64,000 nt of DNA from Clostridium sardiniense (GCF_016907995.1 NZ_JAFBDA010000008.1:1-64000), one strand, 5' to 3'. Positions 18,146 through 27,471 are shown, counted from the stretch's first letter. Notes: a model not told the origin generated them from the sequence alone. Numbers and translations: made by a program.

Positions 18146-18829
18146 ATGAATAATGTAGGTGTTTTTGATATTTTAGGACCGATAATGATTGGACCTTCAA
18201 GTTCACATACAGCTGGTGCTGCAAGACTTGGAAAAGTTGCAAGGGCAGTGGCAGGTGATGAGGTTGTAAAAGTAACGTTTTACTTACATGGGTCATTTGC
18301 AAAAACATATAAAGGACATGGTACAGATAGAGCATTAGTTGCAGGTATTCTTGGAATGGAACCAAGTGATAAAAGACTTAGAAATTCTCTTGAAATAGCT
18401 AAAGAAAAGGGATTAAAATTTGCTTTTGCTGAAACAGATCTTGGGGATGTGCATCCAAATACAGTTAAATTTGATATGATAACAAAAAGTGGCGAAAGAA
18501 GAGAAGTTATTGGATCATCAATAGGTGGAGGCAGTATTAAAATAACTGAAGTTAACGGAAATAAAGTTGAGTTTACAGGAGATTATCCAACGCTTATAAT
18601 AGCTCAAAGAGATGTTCCAGGAGTCGTATCTAAAGTTACAAGTCTTCTTTATGATGAAGGTATAAATATTGCATTTATGAGTGTATTTAGAAGACAAAGA
18701 GGGCATGGAGCAAATATGGTATTTGAATTAGACCATAGTATAGATAGTAATACAATAGAAAAACTAAAAACAATTGAACATATAACTAGAGTAATTATGA
18801 TAAATCCTGTAAAGGAAGGTGAAGAATAA
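18146..18829 (+). CDS. sdaAB: L-serine dehydratase, beta subunit
   Basis: Small subunit (227 residues) of the iron-sulfur L-serine dehydratase, which turns serine into pyruvate and ammonia. The N-terminal serine-dehydratase beta domain begins with FDILGPIMIGPSSSHTAGAARLG, and an ACT domain occupies about the last 75 residues (IIAQRDVPGVVSKVTSLLYDEG). ATG 18146 follows AAGGTGAG; the GTG at 18137 lies inside that site. The stop shares one base with the alpha-subunit start. In fermentative clostridia this enzyme feeds serine carbon into pyruvate. Confidence 0.93.
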   Translation: MNNVGVFDILGPIMIGPSSSHTAGAARLGKVARAVAGDEVVKVTFYLHGSFAKTYKGHGTDRALVAGILGMEPSDKRLRNSLEIAKEKGLKFAFAETDLGDVHPNTVKFDMITKSGERREVIGSSIGGGSIKITEVNGNKVEFTGDYPTLIIAQRDVPGVVSKVTSLLYDEGINIAFMSVFRRQRGHGANMVFELDHSIDSNTIEKLKTIEHITRVIMINPVKEGEE

Positions 18830-19707
18830 TGGTTGCAAGAAGTGGAGAAGATCTTTTAAGAATATGCAGTCAAAGAGGAATATCTTTAAGTGAATATGCA
18901 ATAGAAATGGAAATAGAAAAGTCAGGATCAACTAGAGAAGAAGTAATAAATAGAATGAGAACTACTTTAAAGGTTATGATTGATTCAGCTACAGAAGGAA
19001 TGGAAAAAGAAGTCTATTCAGTAAGTGGTCTTATTGGAGGTGATGGATATAAGATAAATGAGTATCTAAAAAAAGGCGAAACTTTAACTGGTACTACAAC
19101 AGTTATGGCAATGGCAATGGCATTATCATCATCAGAAGTAAATGCTTCAATGGGAAGAATAGTAGCATGCCCAACAGCTGGTTCATGTGGAATACTTCCA
19201 GCAGTTATATTATCAGCAGGAGCAAAGCTTGATAAGACTGAAGATGAACTTGTAATGGCTCTTTTTGCATCAGCAGCAGTTGGTACAATAATTGCAATGA
19301 ATGCAACTGTTTCAGGTGCAGAAGGTGGATGTCAAGCTGAGTGTGGATCAGCAGCAGCTATGGGATCAGCAGCAGTAGTTGAAATGATGGGTGGAACTCC
19401 AAAGATGAGCTTGGATGCAGCAGCAATTGTTATAAAAAATATTTTAGGATTAGTTTGTGATCCAGTTGCAGGACTTGTTGAAATTCCATGTGCTAAAAGA
19501 AATGCAGCAGGTGCTGTAAGTGCACTTTGTACAGCAGATTTAGTAATGGCAGGAGTTGAATCAAAAATCCCATTTGATGATACAGTTTCAGCTATGTATA
19601 AAGTAGGTAAGCAATTACCACCATCACTTAGAGAAACAGCAATGGGTGGAGTTGCAATAACTAAAACAGGACTTGAACTTAAGAAAAAAGTTTTCGGTGA
19701 TAATTAG
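18829..19707 (+). CDS. sdaAA: L-serine dehydratase, iron-sulfur alpha subunit
   Basis: Catalytic subunit (292 residues) carrying the [4Fe-4S] cluster that binds serine. Candidate cluster cysteines lie in CPTAGSCGILPA near residue 114, GGCQAECGSAAAMG near 165, and CDPVAGLVEIPC near 203. It is coupled to the beta subunit by a TAATG overlap. It is oxygen-sensitive by family, consistent with an anaerobe. The gene ends before a long leader that holds the TPP riboswitch, so it is not co-transcribed with thi genes by design. Confidence 0.94.
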   Translation: MVARSGEDLLRICSQRGISLSEYAIEMEIEKSGSTREEVINRMRTTLKVMIDSATEGMEKEVYSVSGLIGGDGYKINEYLKKGETLTGTTTVMAMAMALSSSEVNASMGRIVACPTAGSCGILPAVILSAGAKLDKTEDELVMALFASAAVGTIIAMNATVSGAEGGCQAECGSAAAMGSAAVVEMMGGTPKMSLDAAAIVIKNILGLVCDPVAGLVEIPCAKRNAAGAVSALCTADLVMAGVESKIPFDDTVSAMYKVGKQLPPSLRETAMGGVAITKTGLELKKKVFGDN

Positions 19708-19814
19708 AAAATAAGCAAAGTAGATTATATATAATTTTATTAAGTTTTAAGTTAGTGTAGACTTTAAAAAATTTTTGTTATAGAATTAAAATAGAAAAGT
19801 AAATAGAATATAGA

Positions 19815-19905
19815 GCTAGGGGAGCTATAAGTTTTTAGCTGAGATTGAAATTTTAATTTCTAAACCCTTATTACCTGATATGGTTAGTACCATCGTAGGG
19901 ATAGC
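19815..19905 (+). ncRNA. TPP riboswitch (THI element) aptamer
   Basis: The conserved THI-box blocks are in order: CTAGGGGAGC, GCTGAGA, ACCCTT, ACCTGAT, GGTTAGTACC and CGTAGGGA. The outer stem GCTA (19815-19818) pairs with TAGC (19902-19905). Thiamine pyrophosphate binding is expected to switch the downstream terminator on, lowering expression of thiW-thiD-thiM-thiE. Confidence 0.95.
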
Positions 19906-19934
19906 ATTGTTTATGAATTTTTATATTGATAGAT

Positions 19935-19969
19935 AGAGTATAGCCTTATGAGGTTATACTCTTTTTTTA
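19935..19969 (+). terminator. Riboswitch-controlled terminator
   Basis: AGAGTATAGCC (19935-19945) pairs with GGTTATACTCT (19952-19962), with one G-T pair, followed by a run of T. It lies 30 bases after the TPP aptamer and 38 bases before thiW, making it the expression platform. Confidence 0.88.
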
Positions 19970-20000
19970 TTACTTAAAATCATGTATAAAGGGGAATTTT

Positions 20001-20537
20001 ATGAATAGGAAAAATAATCTAACCTACAAACTAGCTTTAAGTGGACTTTTAATAGGAATAGCAACTATTTTAGGAACTTTATCAATACCTATTTTAGGTG
20101 CGAAGGTCTCACCAGTACAGCATTTTATAAACGTTATTTCTGGAATAACTCTTGGGCCAGCATTTGCAGTAGGAAATGCTTTTGTAGCATCTCTTCTTAG
20201 AAATATTTTAGGGACAGGCAGTTTACTTGCTTTTCCAGGAAGTATGATAGGAGCATTACTCGCAGGGCTTATTTATAAAAAGTTTAAAAGTTCTTTAGGA
20301 GCTGTAATTGGAGAAGTTATTGGAACAGGAATTTTGGGAGCTATACTTGCTTATCCAGTTGCTTCATTAATTCTTGGAAAAGAATCATCATTATTTTTAT
20401 ATATAGTGCCATTTTCTTCAAGTTGTATAGTGGGGGCTATTATAGCTTATATGTTTATAAGTGTTCCAGCTATTAAAAGTGTACTTGGAGTCTATGATGA
20501 AGGATTAAATAAGCAAGTAGAAAAAATTATTAATTGA
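20001..20537 (+). CDS. thiW: ThiW, thiazole ECF-transporter S component
   Basis: Membrane substrate-binding subunit of an energy-coupling-factor transporter, thought to bring in the thiazole precursor of thiamine. The 178-residue protein has about five to six hydrophobic helices and the ThiW stretch [27 protein letters not shown] near residues 32-58, then [19 protein letters not shown]. The shared ECF A, A-prime and T subunits are not nearby, as is usual for group II systems. It is first in the thi operon and sits directly under the TPP riboswitch. GGGG precedes the ATG. Confidence 0.9.
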   Translation: MNRKNNLTYKLALSGLLIGIATILGTLSIPILGAKVSPVQHFINVISGITLGPAFAVGNAFVASLLRNILGTGSLLAFPGSMIGALLAGLIYKKFKSSLGAVIGEVIGTGILGAILAYPVASLILGKESSLFLYIVPFSSSCIVGAIIAYMFISVPAIKSVLGVYDEGLNKQVEKIIN

Positions 20538-20550
20538 AAGGATGATATAC

Positions 20551-21357
20551 ATGTATAGAGCATTATCAATTGCAGGATCAGATTGTTCAGGAGGTGCAGG
20601 AATACAGGCAGATTTAAAATCATTTTCAGCAAATGGAGTATTTGGGATGAGCGTAATTACAGCAATTACAGCACAAAATACACAAGGTGTATTTGGAATT
20701 CAAGATATAAATGAAGAGATGATAAGAGATCAAATAAAAGTAATATTTGATGATATAAGAGTAGATGCTATAAAAATTGGAATGGTATCAAAAAAAGAAT
20801 CAATAAGGGTAATAGGTGAAGCTTTAAGAGAAATAAATAATCTTCCATCAGTTGTAGTTGATCCAGTTATGGTATCAAAAAGTGGATTTAAACTTTTATC
20901 AGAAGATGCTAAGGATACACTAATTAAAGAACTATTCCCTATAGCTACGCTTATAACTCCAAATCTTCCAGAAGCAGAAGAAATACTTGGAGTAGAAATA
21001 AAAACTTTAGATGATATGAAGGAAGCTGCAATTAATTTAAAAAATCTTGGACCTAAGTCTGTTTTGGTAAAGGGTGGACATTTAGAAGATGATGCAACAG
21101 ACCTTTTATATGATGGAGAAAACTTTATTTATTTAAAACAAGAAAGAATAAATAGCCAAAATACACATGGGACAGGTTGTACATTATCATCTGCTATAGC
21201 TGCAAATATTGCAAAGGGTATGAGAATAGAGGAGGCTGTAAGAGAAGCTAAGAGATACATAACAGTAGCAATAGAACATGGTATAGAGCTTGGTGGTGGA
21301 GTTGGACCTACGCATCATTTTTATGAGCTATATAAAGCAGCCGGTATAGAAAAATAG
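20551..21357 (+). CDS. thiD: Hydroxymethylpyrimidine / phosphomethylpyrimidine kinase
   Basis: Phosphorylates hydroxymethylpyrimidine and its monophosphate in thiamine synthesis. The 268-residue ribokinase-fold protein starts [23 protein letters not shown], with a central [11 protein letters not shown] and the anion-hole motif [13 protein letters not shown] near 210. GAAAGG is spaced 10 bases before ATG 20551; the ATG at 20542 is too close to it. It lies 13 bases after thiW, under the same riboswitch. Confidence 0.94.
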   Translation: MYRALSIAGSDCSGGAGIQADLKSFSANGVFGMSVITAITAQNTQGVFGIQDINEEMIRDQIKVIFDDIRVDAIKIGMVSKKESIRVIGEALREINNLPSVVVDPVMVSKSGFKLLSEDAKDTLIKELFPIATLITPNLPEAEEILGVEIKTLDDMKEAAINLKNLGPKSVLVKGGHLEDDATDLLYDGENFIYLKQERINSQNTHGTGCTLSSAIAANIAKGMRIEEAVREAKRYITVAIEHGIELGGGVGPTHHFYELYKAAGIEK

Positions 21358-21413
21358 TTGTTATATTAAAAAATATAATTTAGAAATTAAATAATATTAA
21401 TAGGAGTAGTGTT

Positions 21414-22238
21414 ATGGAAATAAGAGAAATTTTAAAGAGAGCTAATAGATATGTGGTAGAAAGCCCACTTGTAGATTCAATAACTAATAATGTTACTATG
21501 AATGATGTAGCACAAACTATACTTTCATATGGTGGTAAGCCAATGATGATTGATGATTTAAAAGAAATAAGAGAAGGCGTAGCTATATCAAACTGCCTGC
21601 ATATAAATATTGGAACAATGGGATATGAAAAGGGCAATAGTATGGTATTAGGAACACAAGTAGCAAAAGAAAATAATATTCCTGTAGTATTGGATCCTGT
21701 TGGTGTACATGTTACAGAGCTTAGAAAGACAGTAGTTAGAAATATTCTAGAGGTTGGTGTAAGCTTAATTAAAGGAAATTTAACTGAAATAAAGAGTCTT
21801 ATAGGTGTTAAGAGTAATTTTATAGGCATAGATTCACTAGATGATGGAGAATTTACAGACAACTTGAGAAGTACTTTAAGAACATATGCAAGAAATAATA
21901 ATTGCATTATAGTTATAACAGGAAAAGTAGATTATATTACAGATGGAAAAAGAGAAATTACAATAGATAATGGAGTATCAGAGCTTTCATTAGTGACAGG
22001 AACAGGATGTATGCTTGGTGGAATGCTTGCAGTAGAATGTGGTAAAAACTTAGGGGATAACACTATATTTGGAGTAGCTAAAGCAGTTATTACAATGAAT
22101 ATTTCTGGGGAAATAGCTATGGAAAATAATGAAGGAGAAGGAATACTTTCATTTAAACATAAAACATTAGATAAAATATCTTGTTTGAAAGATGAAGAGA
22201 TAATAGAAAGAGGAAAGATAACTTATGAAGAATTTTAG
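21414..22238 (+). CDS. thiM: Hydroxyethylthiazole kinase
   Basis: Phosphorylates the thiazole moiety (THZ) brought in by ThiW. The 274-residue protein has VDSITNNVTMNDVAQTILSYGG near residue 20, the VVLDPVGV strand near 100, and the ribokinase-type GTGCMLGGMLA near 195. AGGAG precedes the ATG. Its 3' end overlaps thiE by 14 bases. Together with thiW this points to thiazole salvage rather than synthesis, as no thiG, thiH or thiF is seen here. Confidence 0.94.
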   Translation: MEIREILKRANRYVVESPLVDSITNNVTMNDVAQTILSYGGKPMMIDDLKEIREGVAISNCLHINIGTMGYEKGNSMVLGTQVAKENNIPVVLDPVGVHVTELRKTVVRNILEVGVSLIKGNLTEIKSLIGVKSNFIGIDSLDDGEFTDNLRSTLRTYARNNNCIIVITGKVDYITDGKREITIDNGVSELSLVTGTGCMLGGMLAVECGKNLGDNTIFGVAKAVITMNISGEIAMENNEGEGILSFKHKTLDKISCLKDEEIIERGKITYEEF

Positions 22239-22845
22239 TGACAAAAAAGTATATCTAGTGACAGATTATAGAATACCTTTTGAGGAGTTATTAGAAAAAA
22301 CAGAAGAAGCGTTAAAAGCAGGTGTAAAACTTGTCCAATATAGAGATAAAGATATTTCAACTAAATTAATGTGTGACAGAGCAGAGAGGTTGTCTAATCT
22401 TTGCAAAAATTATAATGCTATATTTTTAGTAAATGATAGAGTAGATGTAGCTATGGCTATTGATGCTGATGGGGTTCATGTTGGACAAGATGATATGGAT
22501 TGCAGTTTAGCTAGAAATTTACTTGGAGAAGATAAAATAATAGGAGTATCTACTAAGACACTAGAAGAGAGCAAAAAAGCTTTAGATGATGGAGCAGATT
22601 ATTTAGGTTGTGGTGCTATATATAGTACAAGCACTAAAGATACAAGTGTTTTAAGTATAAGTGCCCTTAAACAAATAAAAGACAATATAAATCTTCCTAT
22701 ATACGGAATCGGAGGAATAAATACAGAGAATATAACGGATGAATTAAAAGACTTATTAGATGGAGCAGCTGTTATAACAGCCATATTAAATACAGATAAT
22801 ATAAAAGAAAGTATTAAAAGATTTAAAAGCATACTAGAGGAATAA
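22225..22845 (+). CDS. thiE: Thiamine-phosphate synthase
   Basis: Joins the pyrimidine and thiazole phosphates to give thiamine phosphate, the last shared step. The 206-residue TIM barrel shows VKLVQYRDKD near residue 31, FLVNDRVDVAMAIDADGVHVGQDD near 72, and GADYLGCGAIYSTSTKD near 130, where most homologs have GPVF or similar before the T-x-TK loop. It is the last operon gene and overlaps thiM. The set of four gives a complete salvage route from imported thiazole and pyrimidine. Confidence 0.93.
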   Translation: MKNFSDKKVYLVTDYRIPFEELLEKTEEALKAGVKLVQYRDKDISTKLMCDRAERLSNLCKNYNAIFLVNDRVDVAMAIDADGVHVGQDDMDCSLARNLLGEDKIIGVSTKTLEESKKALDDGADYLGCGAIYSTSTKDTSVLSISALKQIKDNINLPIYGIGGINTENITDELKDLLDGAAVITAILNTDNIKESIKRFKSILEE

Positions 22846-22898
22846 GATTATATTATAAGAATAATATAATAATTGAAGCACTATTTAAGGAGAAGTAA

Positions 22899-23411
22899 AT
22901 GAAATCTGATAGCATGAATGATTTTAATGAATTTATGAAACAGTTTGGTTTTAATTTTAGAGATAATAACTGCAATAATAGAGATAATGCAGAAAATTTT
23001 GATCCAGACGAAAGATGCGAAGATATACCAGGTGGATTTCAAGATTTACATCCTCAGTTATTTGTGCTAATTGGTGATATAATGGGACAAATTATGGCAG
23101 GAGAGATGCCTTTTAACGTTCAAAATGCCATAGGAAATTGGTTTGAATTAATAGGACAGGTAATTCTAACATATAGTGCTCAGCAACAATATTTTCAAAA
23201 TGGACCGGGAAGATACTATAAGAGAAAAAATAAAAATGTAGGAAATCCTTTTTGTGAAGCAAATCCAACACCTGACAATGCAGCTGATCATGGGGGAATA
23301 AGACAAAATACTAATTATGATACAGAAATTAATATTTTAAAAGGTAATATGGAATCTCTTACTAAAGAAATTGAAAGTTTAAAAGCTATAATAAGAGATA
23401 TAAATAAATAG
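22899..23411 (+). CDS. Clostridial hypothetical protein, 170 residues
   Basis: Not recognised. The first 45 residues are Asn/Asp-rich and probably disordered. A conserved-looking core follows, PGGFQDLHPQLFVLIGD then NAIGNWFELIGQVILTYSAQQQYF, with a moderately hydrophobic helix but no signal peptide. Next come a basic RYYKRKNKN and a C-terminal predicted coiled coil of about 30 residues. AAGGAG precedes the ATG. It lies 53 bases after thiE and ends at its own hairpin, so it may be read from the thi promoter, but nothing connects it to thiamine. Confidence 0.65.
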   Translation: MKSDSMNDFNEFMKQFGFNFRDNNCNNRDNAENFDPDERCEDIPGGFQDLHPQLFVLIGDIMGQIMAGEMPFNVQNAIGNWFELIGQVILTYSAQQQYFQNGPGRYYKRKNKNVGNPFCEANPTPDNAADHGGIRQNTNYDTEINILKGNMESLTKEIESLKAIIRDINK

Positions 23412-23424
23412 TATAAAAATAATC

Positions 23425-23458
23425 AAAAAAACAGGATTCTTAGCAATCCTGTTTTTTA
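23425..23458 (+). terminator. Rho-independent terminator
   Basis: AAAAAACAGGATT pairs with AATCCTGTTTTTT around CTTAGCA (23425-23457). It ends the thi-region transcript. Confidence 0.88.
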
Positions 23459-23575
23459 CTTACTTAATATTTATCTCTAAAAATAATAAGGCTAAATTTA
23501 CAAAAAATTTACAAAAAGATACAAATTAGCCAAAAAAGATGTTATTATATAATAGATTTGGTGGGGAGGGGAAAA

Positions 23576-25942
23576 ATGCTGAATTTAGCTAATAGAGAGA
23601 GAAATTTATTGAGAGAGAAGAATATTATAAGAGGGACTTTGACTATAATTTTTATTGTAGGAGTAATAATATCTATATTTATATCTAAAGATTTATTATA
23701 TAAAAGAGAGGTTTTAATTAATAAGGAAGTAATGTATCCATATGGAGTGATAAACTTAAATTTAATGCTTGGAATTATGGCATATATAAGTTCACTAATA
23801 TATTATTTTAGTAATAAAAAGGATAACTTCTTTTTAATATCATTGTTATATTTAAATTTATTTATAAGCTCATTAATGAATTTAAATAGTAATGTTATTA
23901 ATGATTCATTTATTCAAGTATTGAATCCTACATTTAGATTATTTATTTTAACTAAAGTAATAAGTGAAAAGAAGATTTTTTCCATAGATAATAAAATAAA
24001 AACTAGTATAGAAGCATCTATATTAACTATTATATTTTCAATATTAGATATTAAAATAAGTAAGCTACTTATAAGTGATGAAACATTAGATTATTTAAAT
24101 ATTATTATATCTATTATAATAATAATGATAATAATAGGATATATCATATCGAACATATTGTTGGTTAAAAAAAGCTTAAAAGAAGTTGAGATAGTATATA
24201 CATGTGTAATTGCAAGTATGTGTTTATTAATTTTAAGAGGTGTATATTTTTTATATTCTGCTAGATATCCAAGCATACATTTTGTTCAACAAAATTATTA
24301 TGCACTAAATTATTTAACAATTATATCAAATATAGTAATTATATCGGGATTGTTTATAGAAATAATAAAAGAAATAAATAGAAACAAAAGATTAGAAAAT
24401 GAATTGAATATATTTTATTATATAACAGAGTTTGATTACACAAATAATATTTTATTATTTGATAGTGAGTGGAACGTAGCTTATGCAAATAAAACAATAA
24501 TAAATAATTATTGTAGTGAAAGTGAGGTAGAGGCTCAATACAAAGAATTAAATAAAATATTTTGTAAATATGCAGATGATGTAGAAGAATTTAATTTCAC
24601 TGATGTATATAAAGATATAACAGACATTGGGTTCTGGAAAGGGAATGTTATATTAAAAGAGCTAGATAAAGTTATGGAATTGTATATAAAGCAAATTGCA
24701 TATAATAAAGAAATATATTTTTTTATATCCTTTAATGATATAACTAAAGAATATAAATTAACAGAAGAATTAAGAAAGAAAGAAGAACTTTTAAGAACAA
24801 TAAATGATAATATACAAGATATTATTATTGGATTATCTGCTGATGGCTCTATAGAATATGCAAATAAAGCTGCAATAAGAACTTTTAAATATAGGTATGG
24901 TGACTTAATCAATAAAAATTATAGTGAATTAGTTTATTCATATGATAAAGATAATATATTTAAAGAGGTAAATAGAAGGTTTAATTGCATAGGAATTGAT
25001 TCTAGAGATAATGAGATAGAGCTTCAGTCTATATGTAGAAATATAAGTGAAGATAATGAGTTAGATGTAAAGAATATAATAATTTCTAAGGATTTAACTC
25101 AAAAAAATAAATATGATAAATTAAACTATAAGTATAACGAAATAAAGGTATATGAGAAGTCTAAAAATGAGTTCTTTGCGAATTTATCACATGAATTAAG
25201 AACTCCAATAAATATAATATATTCAACTTTGCAGCTACTTGATGGAATGGAAAATAGCGATGTAAATGCTTTTAAGGAGTACTATATAAAATACAAAAAA
25301 GTATTAAAATTGAACTGTTATAGAATGCTTAGGCTTGTTAATAATCTTATTGATGTTACAAAGTTTGAGGTTGGATCAGTTGAGGGCGAATTTGTAAATT
25401 TAAATATAGTAGAGCTTGTTGAAAATGTTACTTTATCTGTATTATCATATGCTAAGATAAAAAATATAAATATAATTTTTGATACAGATGTTGAGGAACT
25501 AATCATAAAGTGTGATGCAGAAAAAATAGAAAGAATAATGTTAAATTTACTTTCTAATGCTATAAAATTTACTGATGATAATAAAACTATTTTTGTAAAT
25601 ATAACATCAAATGATGATTGGGTAGATATAAAGGTAAGAGATGAGGGGAGAGGAATTCCAGATACTATGAAAAATCTTATTTTTAAAAGATTTGTACAAG
25701 TTGATAAATCATTAAACAGAAATACTGAAGGAAGTGGCATTGGACTCAGTATTGTTAAATCATTAGTTGAAATACATGATGGAAATATATTAGTAGAGAG
25801 TGAAGTCAACAAAGGAACTACATTTAATATATTTTTACCTAATGTTAAATTAGACAATGAAGAGAGTGCAATAATACCTTCCTTTAACTCAGGTATGCAA
25901 AAAGTTGAATTAGAGTTATCAGATATATATGAACTATATTAA
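23576..25942 (+). CDS. Membrane-bound PAS sensor histidine kinase (orphan)
   Basis: A 788-residue hybrid of a multi-helix membrane sensor and a kinase. About seven to eight hydrophobic helices span residues 20-270. PAS-like regions follow (about 290-380, with LLFDSEWNVAYANKT, and about 410-500, with IIGLSADGSIEYANKAA). HisKA has the phosphoacceptor in NLSHELRTP, with His at residue 539, and the ATPase domain shows LLSNAIKF, DEGRGIPD and GSGIGLSIV. No response regulator is adjacent, so its partner is elsewhere. ATG 23576 follows GGGGAGGGG. Such orphan kinases in clostridia sometimes feed Spo0A; here that is only a possibility. Confidence 0.85.
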   Translation: MLNLANRERNLLREKNIIRGTLTIIFIVGVIISIFISKDLLYKREVLINKEVMYPYGVINLNLMLGIMAYISSLIYYFSNKKDNFFLISLLYLNLFISSLMNLNSNVINDSFIQVLNPTFRLFILTKVISEKKIFSIDNKIKTSIEASILTIIFSILDIKISKLLISDETLDYLNIIISIIIIMIIIGYIISNILLVKKSLKEVEIVYTCVIASMCLLILRGVYFLYSARYPSIHFVQQNYYALNYLTIISNIVIISGLFIEIIKEINRNKRLENELNIFYYITEFDYTNNILLFDSEWNVAYANKTIINNYCSESEVEAQYKELNKIFCKYADDVEEFNFTDVYKDITDIGFWKGNVILKELDKVMELYIKQIAYNKEIYFFISFNDITKEYKLTEELRKKEELLRTINDNIQDIIIGLSADGSIEYANKAAIRTFKYRYGDLINKNYSELVYSYDKDNIFKEVNRRFNCIGIDSRDNEIELQSICRNISEDNELDVKNIIISKDLTQKNKYDKLNYKYNEIKVYEKSKNEFFANLSHELRTPINIIYSTLQLLDGMENSDVNAFKEYYIKYKKVLKLNCYRMLRLVNNLIDVTKFEVGSVEGEFVNLNIVELVENVTLSVLSYAKIKNINIIFDTDVEELIIKCDAEKIERIMLNLLSNAIKFTDDNKTIFVNITSNDDWVDIKVRDEGRGIPDTMKNLIFKRFVQVDKSLNRNTEGSGIGLSIVKSLVEIHDGNILVESEVNKGTTFNIFLPNVKLDNEESAIIPSFNSGMQKVELELSDIYELY

Positions 25943-25965
25943 TAGTTTACATATAAATATTATTG

Positions 25966-26008
25966 AATAAAGTTAGGTAAAGACTAAATTTACCTAACTT
26001 TATTTTTA
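25966..26008 (+). terminator. Rho-independent terminator
   Basis: AATAAAGTTAGGTAAA pairs with TTTACCTAACTTTATT around a short loop, followed by T residues. It ends the histidine kinase gene. Confidence 0.88.
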
Positions 26009-26031
26009 TTTATAATAGATGTATAAATAAT

Positions 26032-26220
26032 ATTAGTATCATATATAGAAATCAGGCAAGGTTAGCTGTACCTATGAAAAGAAGATTTAAAGAAAATGAA
26101 TTAATTAAAGTAGTAGAAAAAGTAATAAATTATTATGAGAAAAATGCAAAGACAAAAGAAAGATTTGCAGAACTTATAGATAGAATAGGTCTTACAGAGG
26201 TCGGAAAATTAAATAATTAA
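26032..26220 (+). pseudogene. C-terminal relic of a siroheme nitrite/sulfite reductase-like gene
   Basis: An open frame of about 60 codons carries NQARLAVPMKRRF, then VVEKVINYYEKN and ERFAELIDRIGL, and stops at 26218. This fits the extreme C-terminus of siroheme/[4Fe-4S] reductases, where a GR-x-x-R segment is followed by a helix and ER-x4-IDRIG. It even parallels the intact AsrC end nearby (GGRTGKQTPRMGK and HLIDRAGYHKFKE). No start with a good ribosome site is present, and a terminator sits where the rest of the gene should be. The alternative is a short 48-residue protein from ATG 26074. Confidence 0.45.
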
Positions 26221-26233
26221 ATAAAATGATTAT

Positions 26234-26278
26234 AAAAAACTATCAAATTTTTAGGTTGAGAAATTTGATAGTTTTTTA
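26234..26278 (+). terminator. Rho-independent terminator
   Basis: AAAAAACTATCAAATTT pairs with AAATTTGATAGTTTTTT. It follows the reductase relic, which supports that a real transcript once ended here. Confidence 0.85.
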
Positions 26279-26369
26279 TGGGAATTTTACTAATAGGTTT
26301 TTACTTATTATTATTATAAAAAATAAGGATTGGAATTATAAGAAGCATAGTAGTATTATCAAGATGTAA

Positions 26370-26391
26370 GATTGTCAAAAAAAAGACAATC
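26370..26391. promoter_or_regulatory. Inverted repeat in the asr leader
   Basis: GATTGTC (26370-26376) and GACAATC (26385-26391) flank a run of eight A residues, 40 bases before the asrA start. It could be a repressor operator or an mRNA hairpin; there is no T tract after it, so a terminator is unlikely. Confidence 0.4.
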
Positions 26392-26430
26392 CTGTGTTTA
26401 GATTAAATAAGATAGTTCGGAGGGAAAGAT

Positions 26431-27471
26431 ATGGGATACAAGTTAGAATTCCAAAAAGTTAATGATTTGTTTGAAGAATTAAAAAAAGAGTACAAGATTT
26501 ATGCACCAAAAAGATTTGAAAAGCAAGGAAGGTATTCAGATACTGATATAATTCGTTACGCAGAAGTTAATTCAGTAGAAGAGATAGTTTATAAGGAAAA
26601 GTCTACATATCCTGTAAAAGAAGTAATAACACCAATAAATCAAACTTTATACTATTTTACAGAAGATGAATTTAGAGAAAGTAAAAATCCACATAATAAA
26701 AAAATATTAATATTTGCAAGACCTTGTGATATTAATGCTCAAGAAAGACAAGATAAAATATATCTTGAAAATGGAAACTTTGAAGATGTGTTCTATAAGA
26801 GAGTAAGAGATAAAGTTAAATTTGTATGTATGGAATGTGTTGAAGGATGGGATACATGTTTTTGTACAACTATGAAAAGTAACAAGACAGATAATTATAG
26901 CCTAGCAGTTAGATTTTTAGAAGATGCTATTTTATTTAATGTAAATGATGAAGAATTTAAAGACTACTTTGGAAATGAAAAACAAGAAGAATTTACACTT
27001 GAGTTTATAAAAGAAAATAAAGCAAAAGTAAAATTACCGGAAATAAAAGATAAAGAAGTTATTGAAAAGCTAAAGAGACATCCAATGTGGGAAGAATATA
27101 ACAAAAGATGTATAGGTTGTGGAAGTTGTACATTAGCTTGTAGCACTTGTACATGTTTTACAACTAAAGATATTATATATAATGAAAATGCAAATGTTGG
27201 GGAAAGAAGAAGAGTGCAAGCTTCATGCCATGTAGATGGATTTGATGAAATGGCTGGAGGGCATAAATTTAGAAATAATTTAGGAGACAGAATGAGATAT
27301 AAAGTACTTCATAAAATCCATGATTATAAAGAAAAATTTGGAGATAATCATATGTGTGTTGGTTGTGGAAGATGCACAGATAGATGTCCTGAAAACATTT
27401 CAATTACAGCAACAATAAATAAAGTCACAAAAGCAGTTAATGAAATTTGTGGAGGTAATGATAATGAGTAA
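26431..27471 (+). CDS. asrA: Anaerobic sulfite reductase subunit A
   Basis: Electron-transfer subunit of the cytoplasmic enzyme that reduces sulfite to sulfide with NADH. The 346-residue protein ends in two ferredoxin-type cluster motifs: CIGCGSCTLACSTCTC near residue 228 and CVGCGRCTDRCP near 309. Additional cysteines occur near 140 (CMECVEGWDTCFC). GGAGG precedes the ATG, and the end overlaps asrB by 8 bases. The operon order asrA-asrB-asrC is that of Salmonella and clostridia. A small inverted repeat in the leader may mediate sulfite-dependent control. Confidence 0.95.
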   Translation: MGYKLEFQKVNDLFEELKKEYKIYAPKRFEKQGRYSDTDIIRYAEVNSVEEIVYKEKSTYPVKEVITPINQTLYYFTEDEFRESKNPHNKKILIFARPCDINAQERQDKIYLENGNFEDVFYKRVRDKVKFVCMECVEGWDTCFCTTMKSNKTDNYSLAVRFLEDAILFNVNDEEFKDYFGNEKQEEFTLEFIKENKAKVKLPEIKDKEVIEKLKRHPMWEEYNKRCIGCGSCTLACSTCTCFTTKDIIYNENANVGERRRVQASCHVDGFDEMAGGHKFRNNLGDRMRYKVLHKIHDYKEKFGDNHMCVGCGRCTDRCPENISITATINKVTKAVNEICGGNDNE

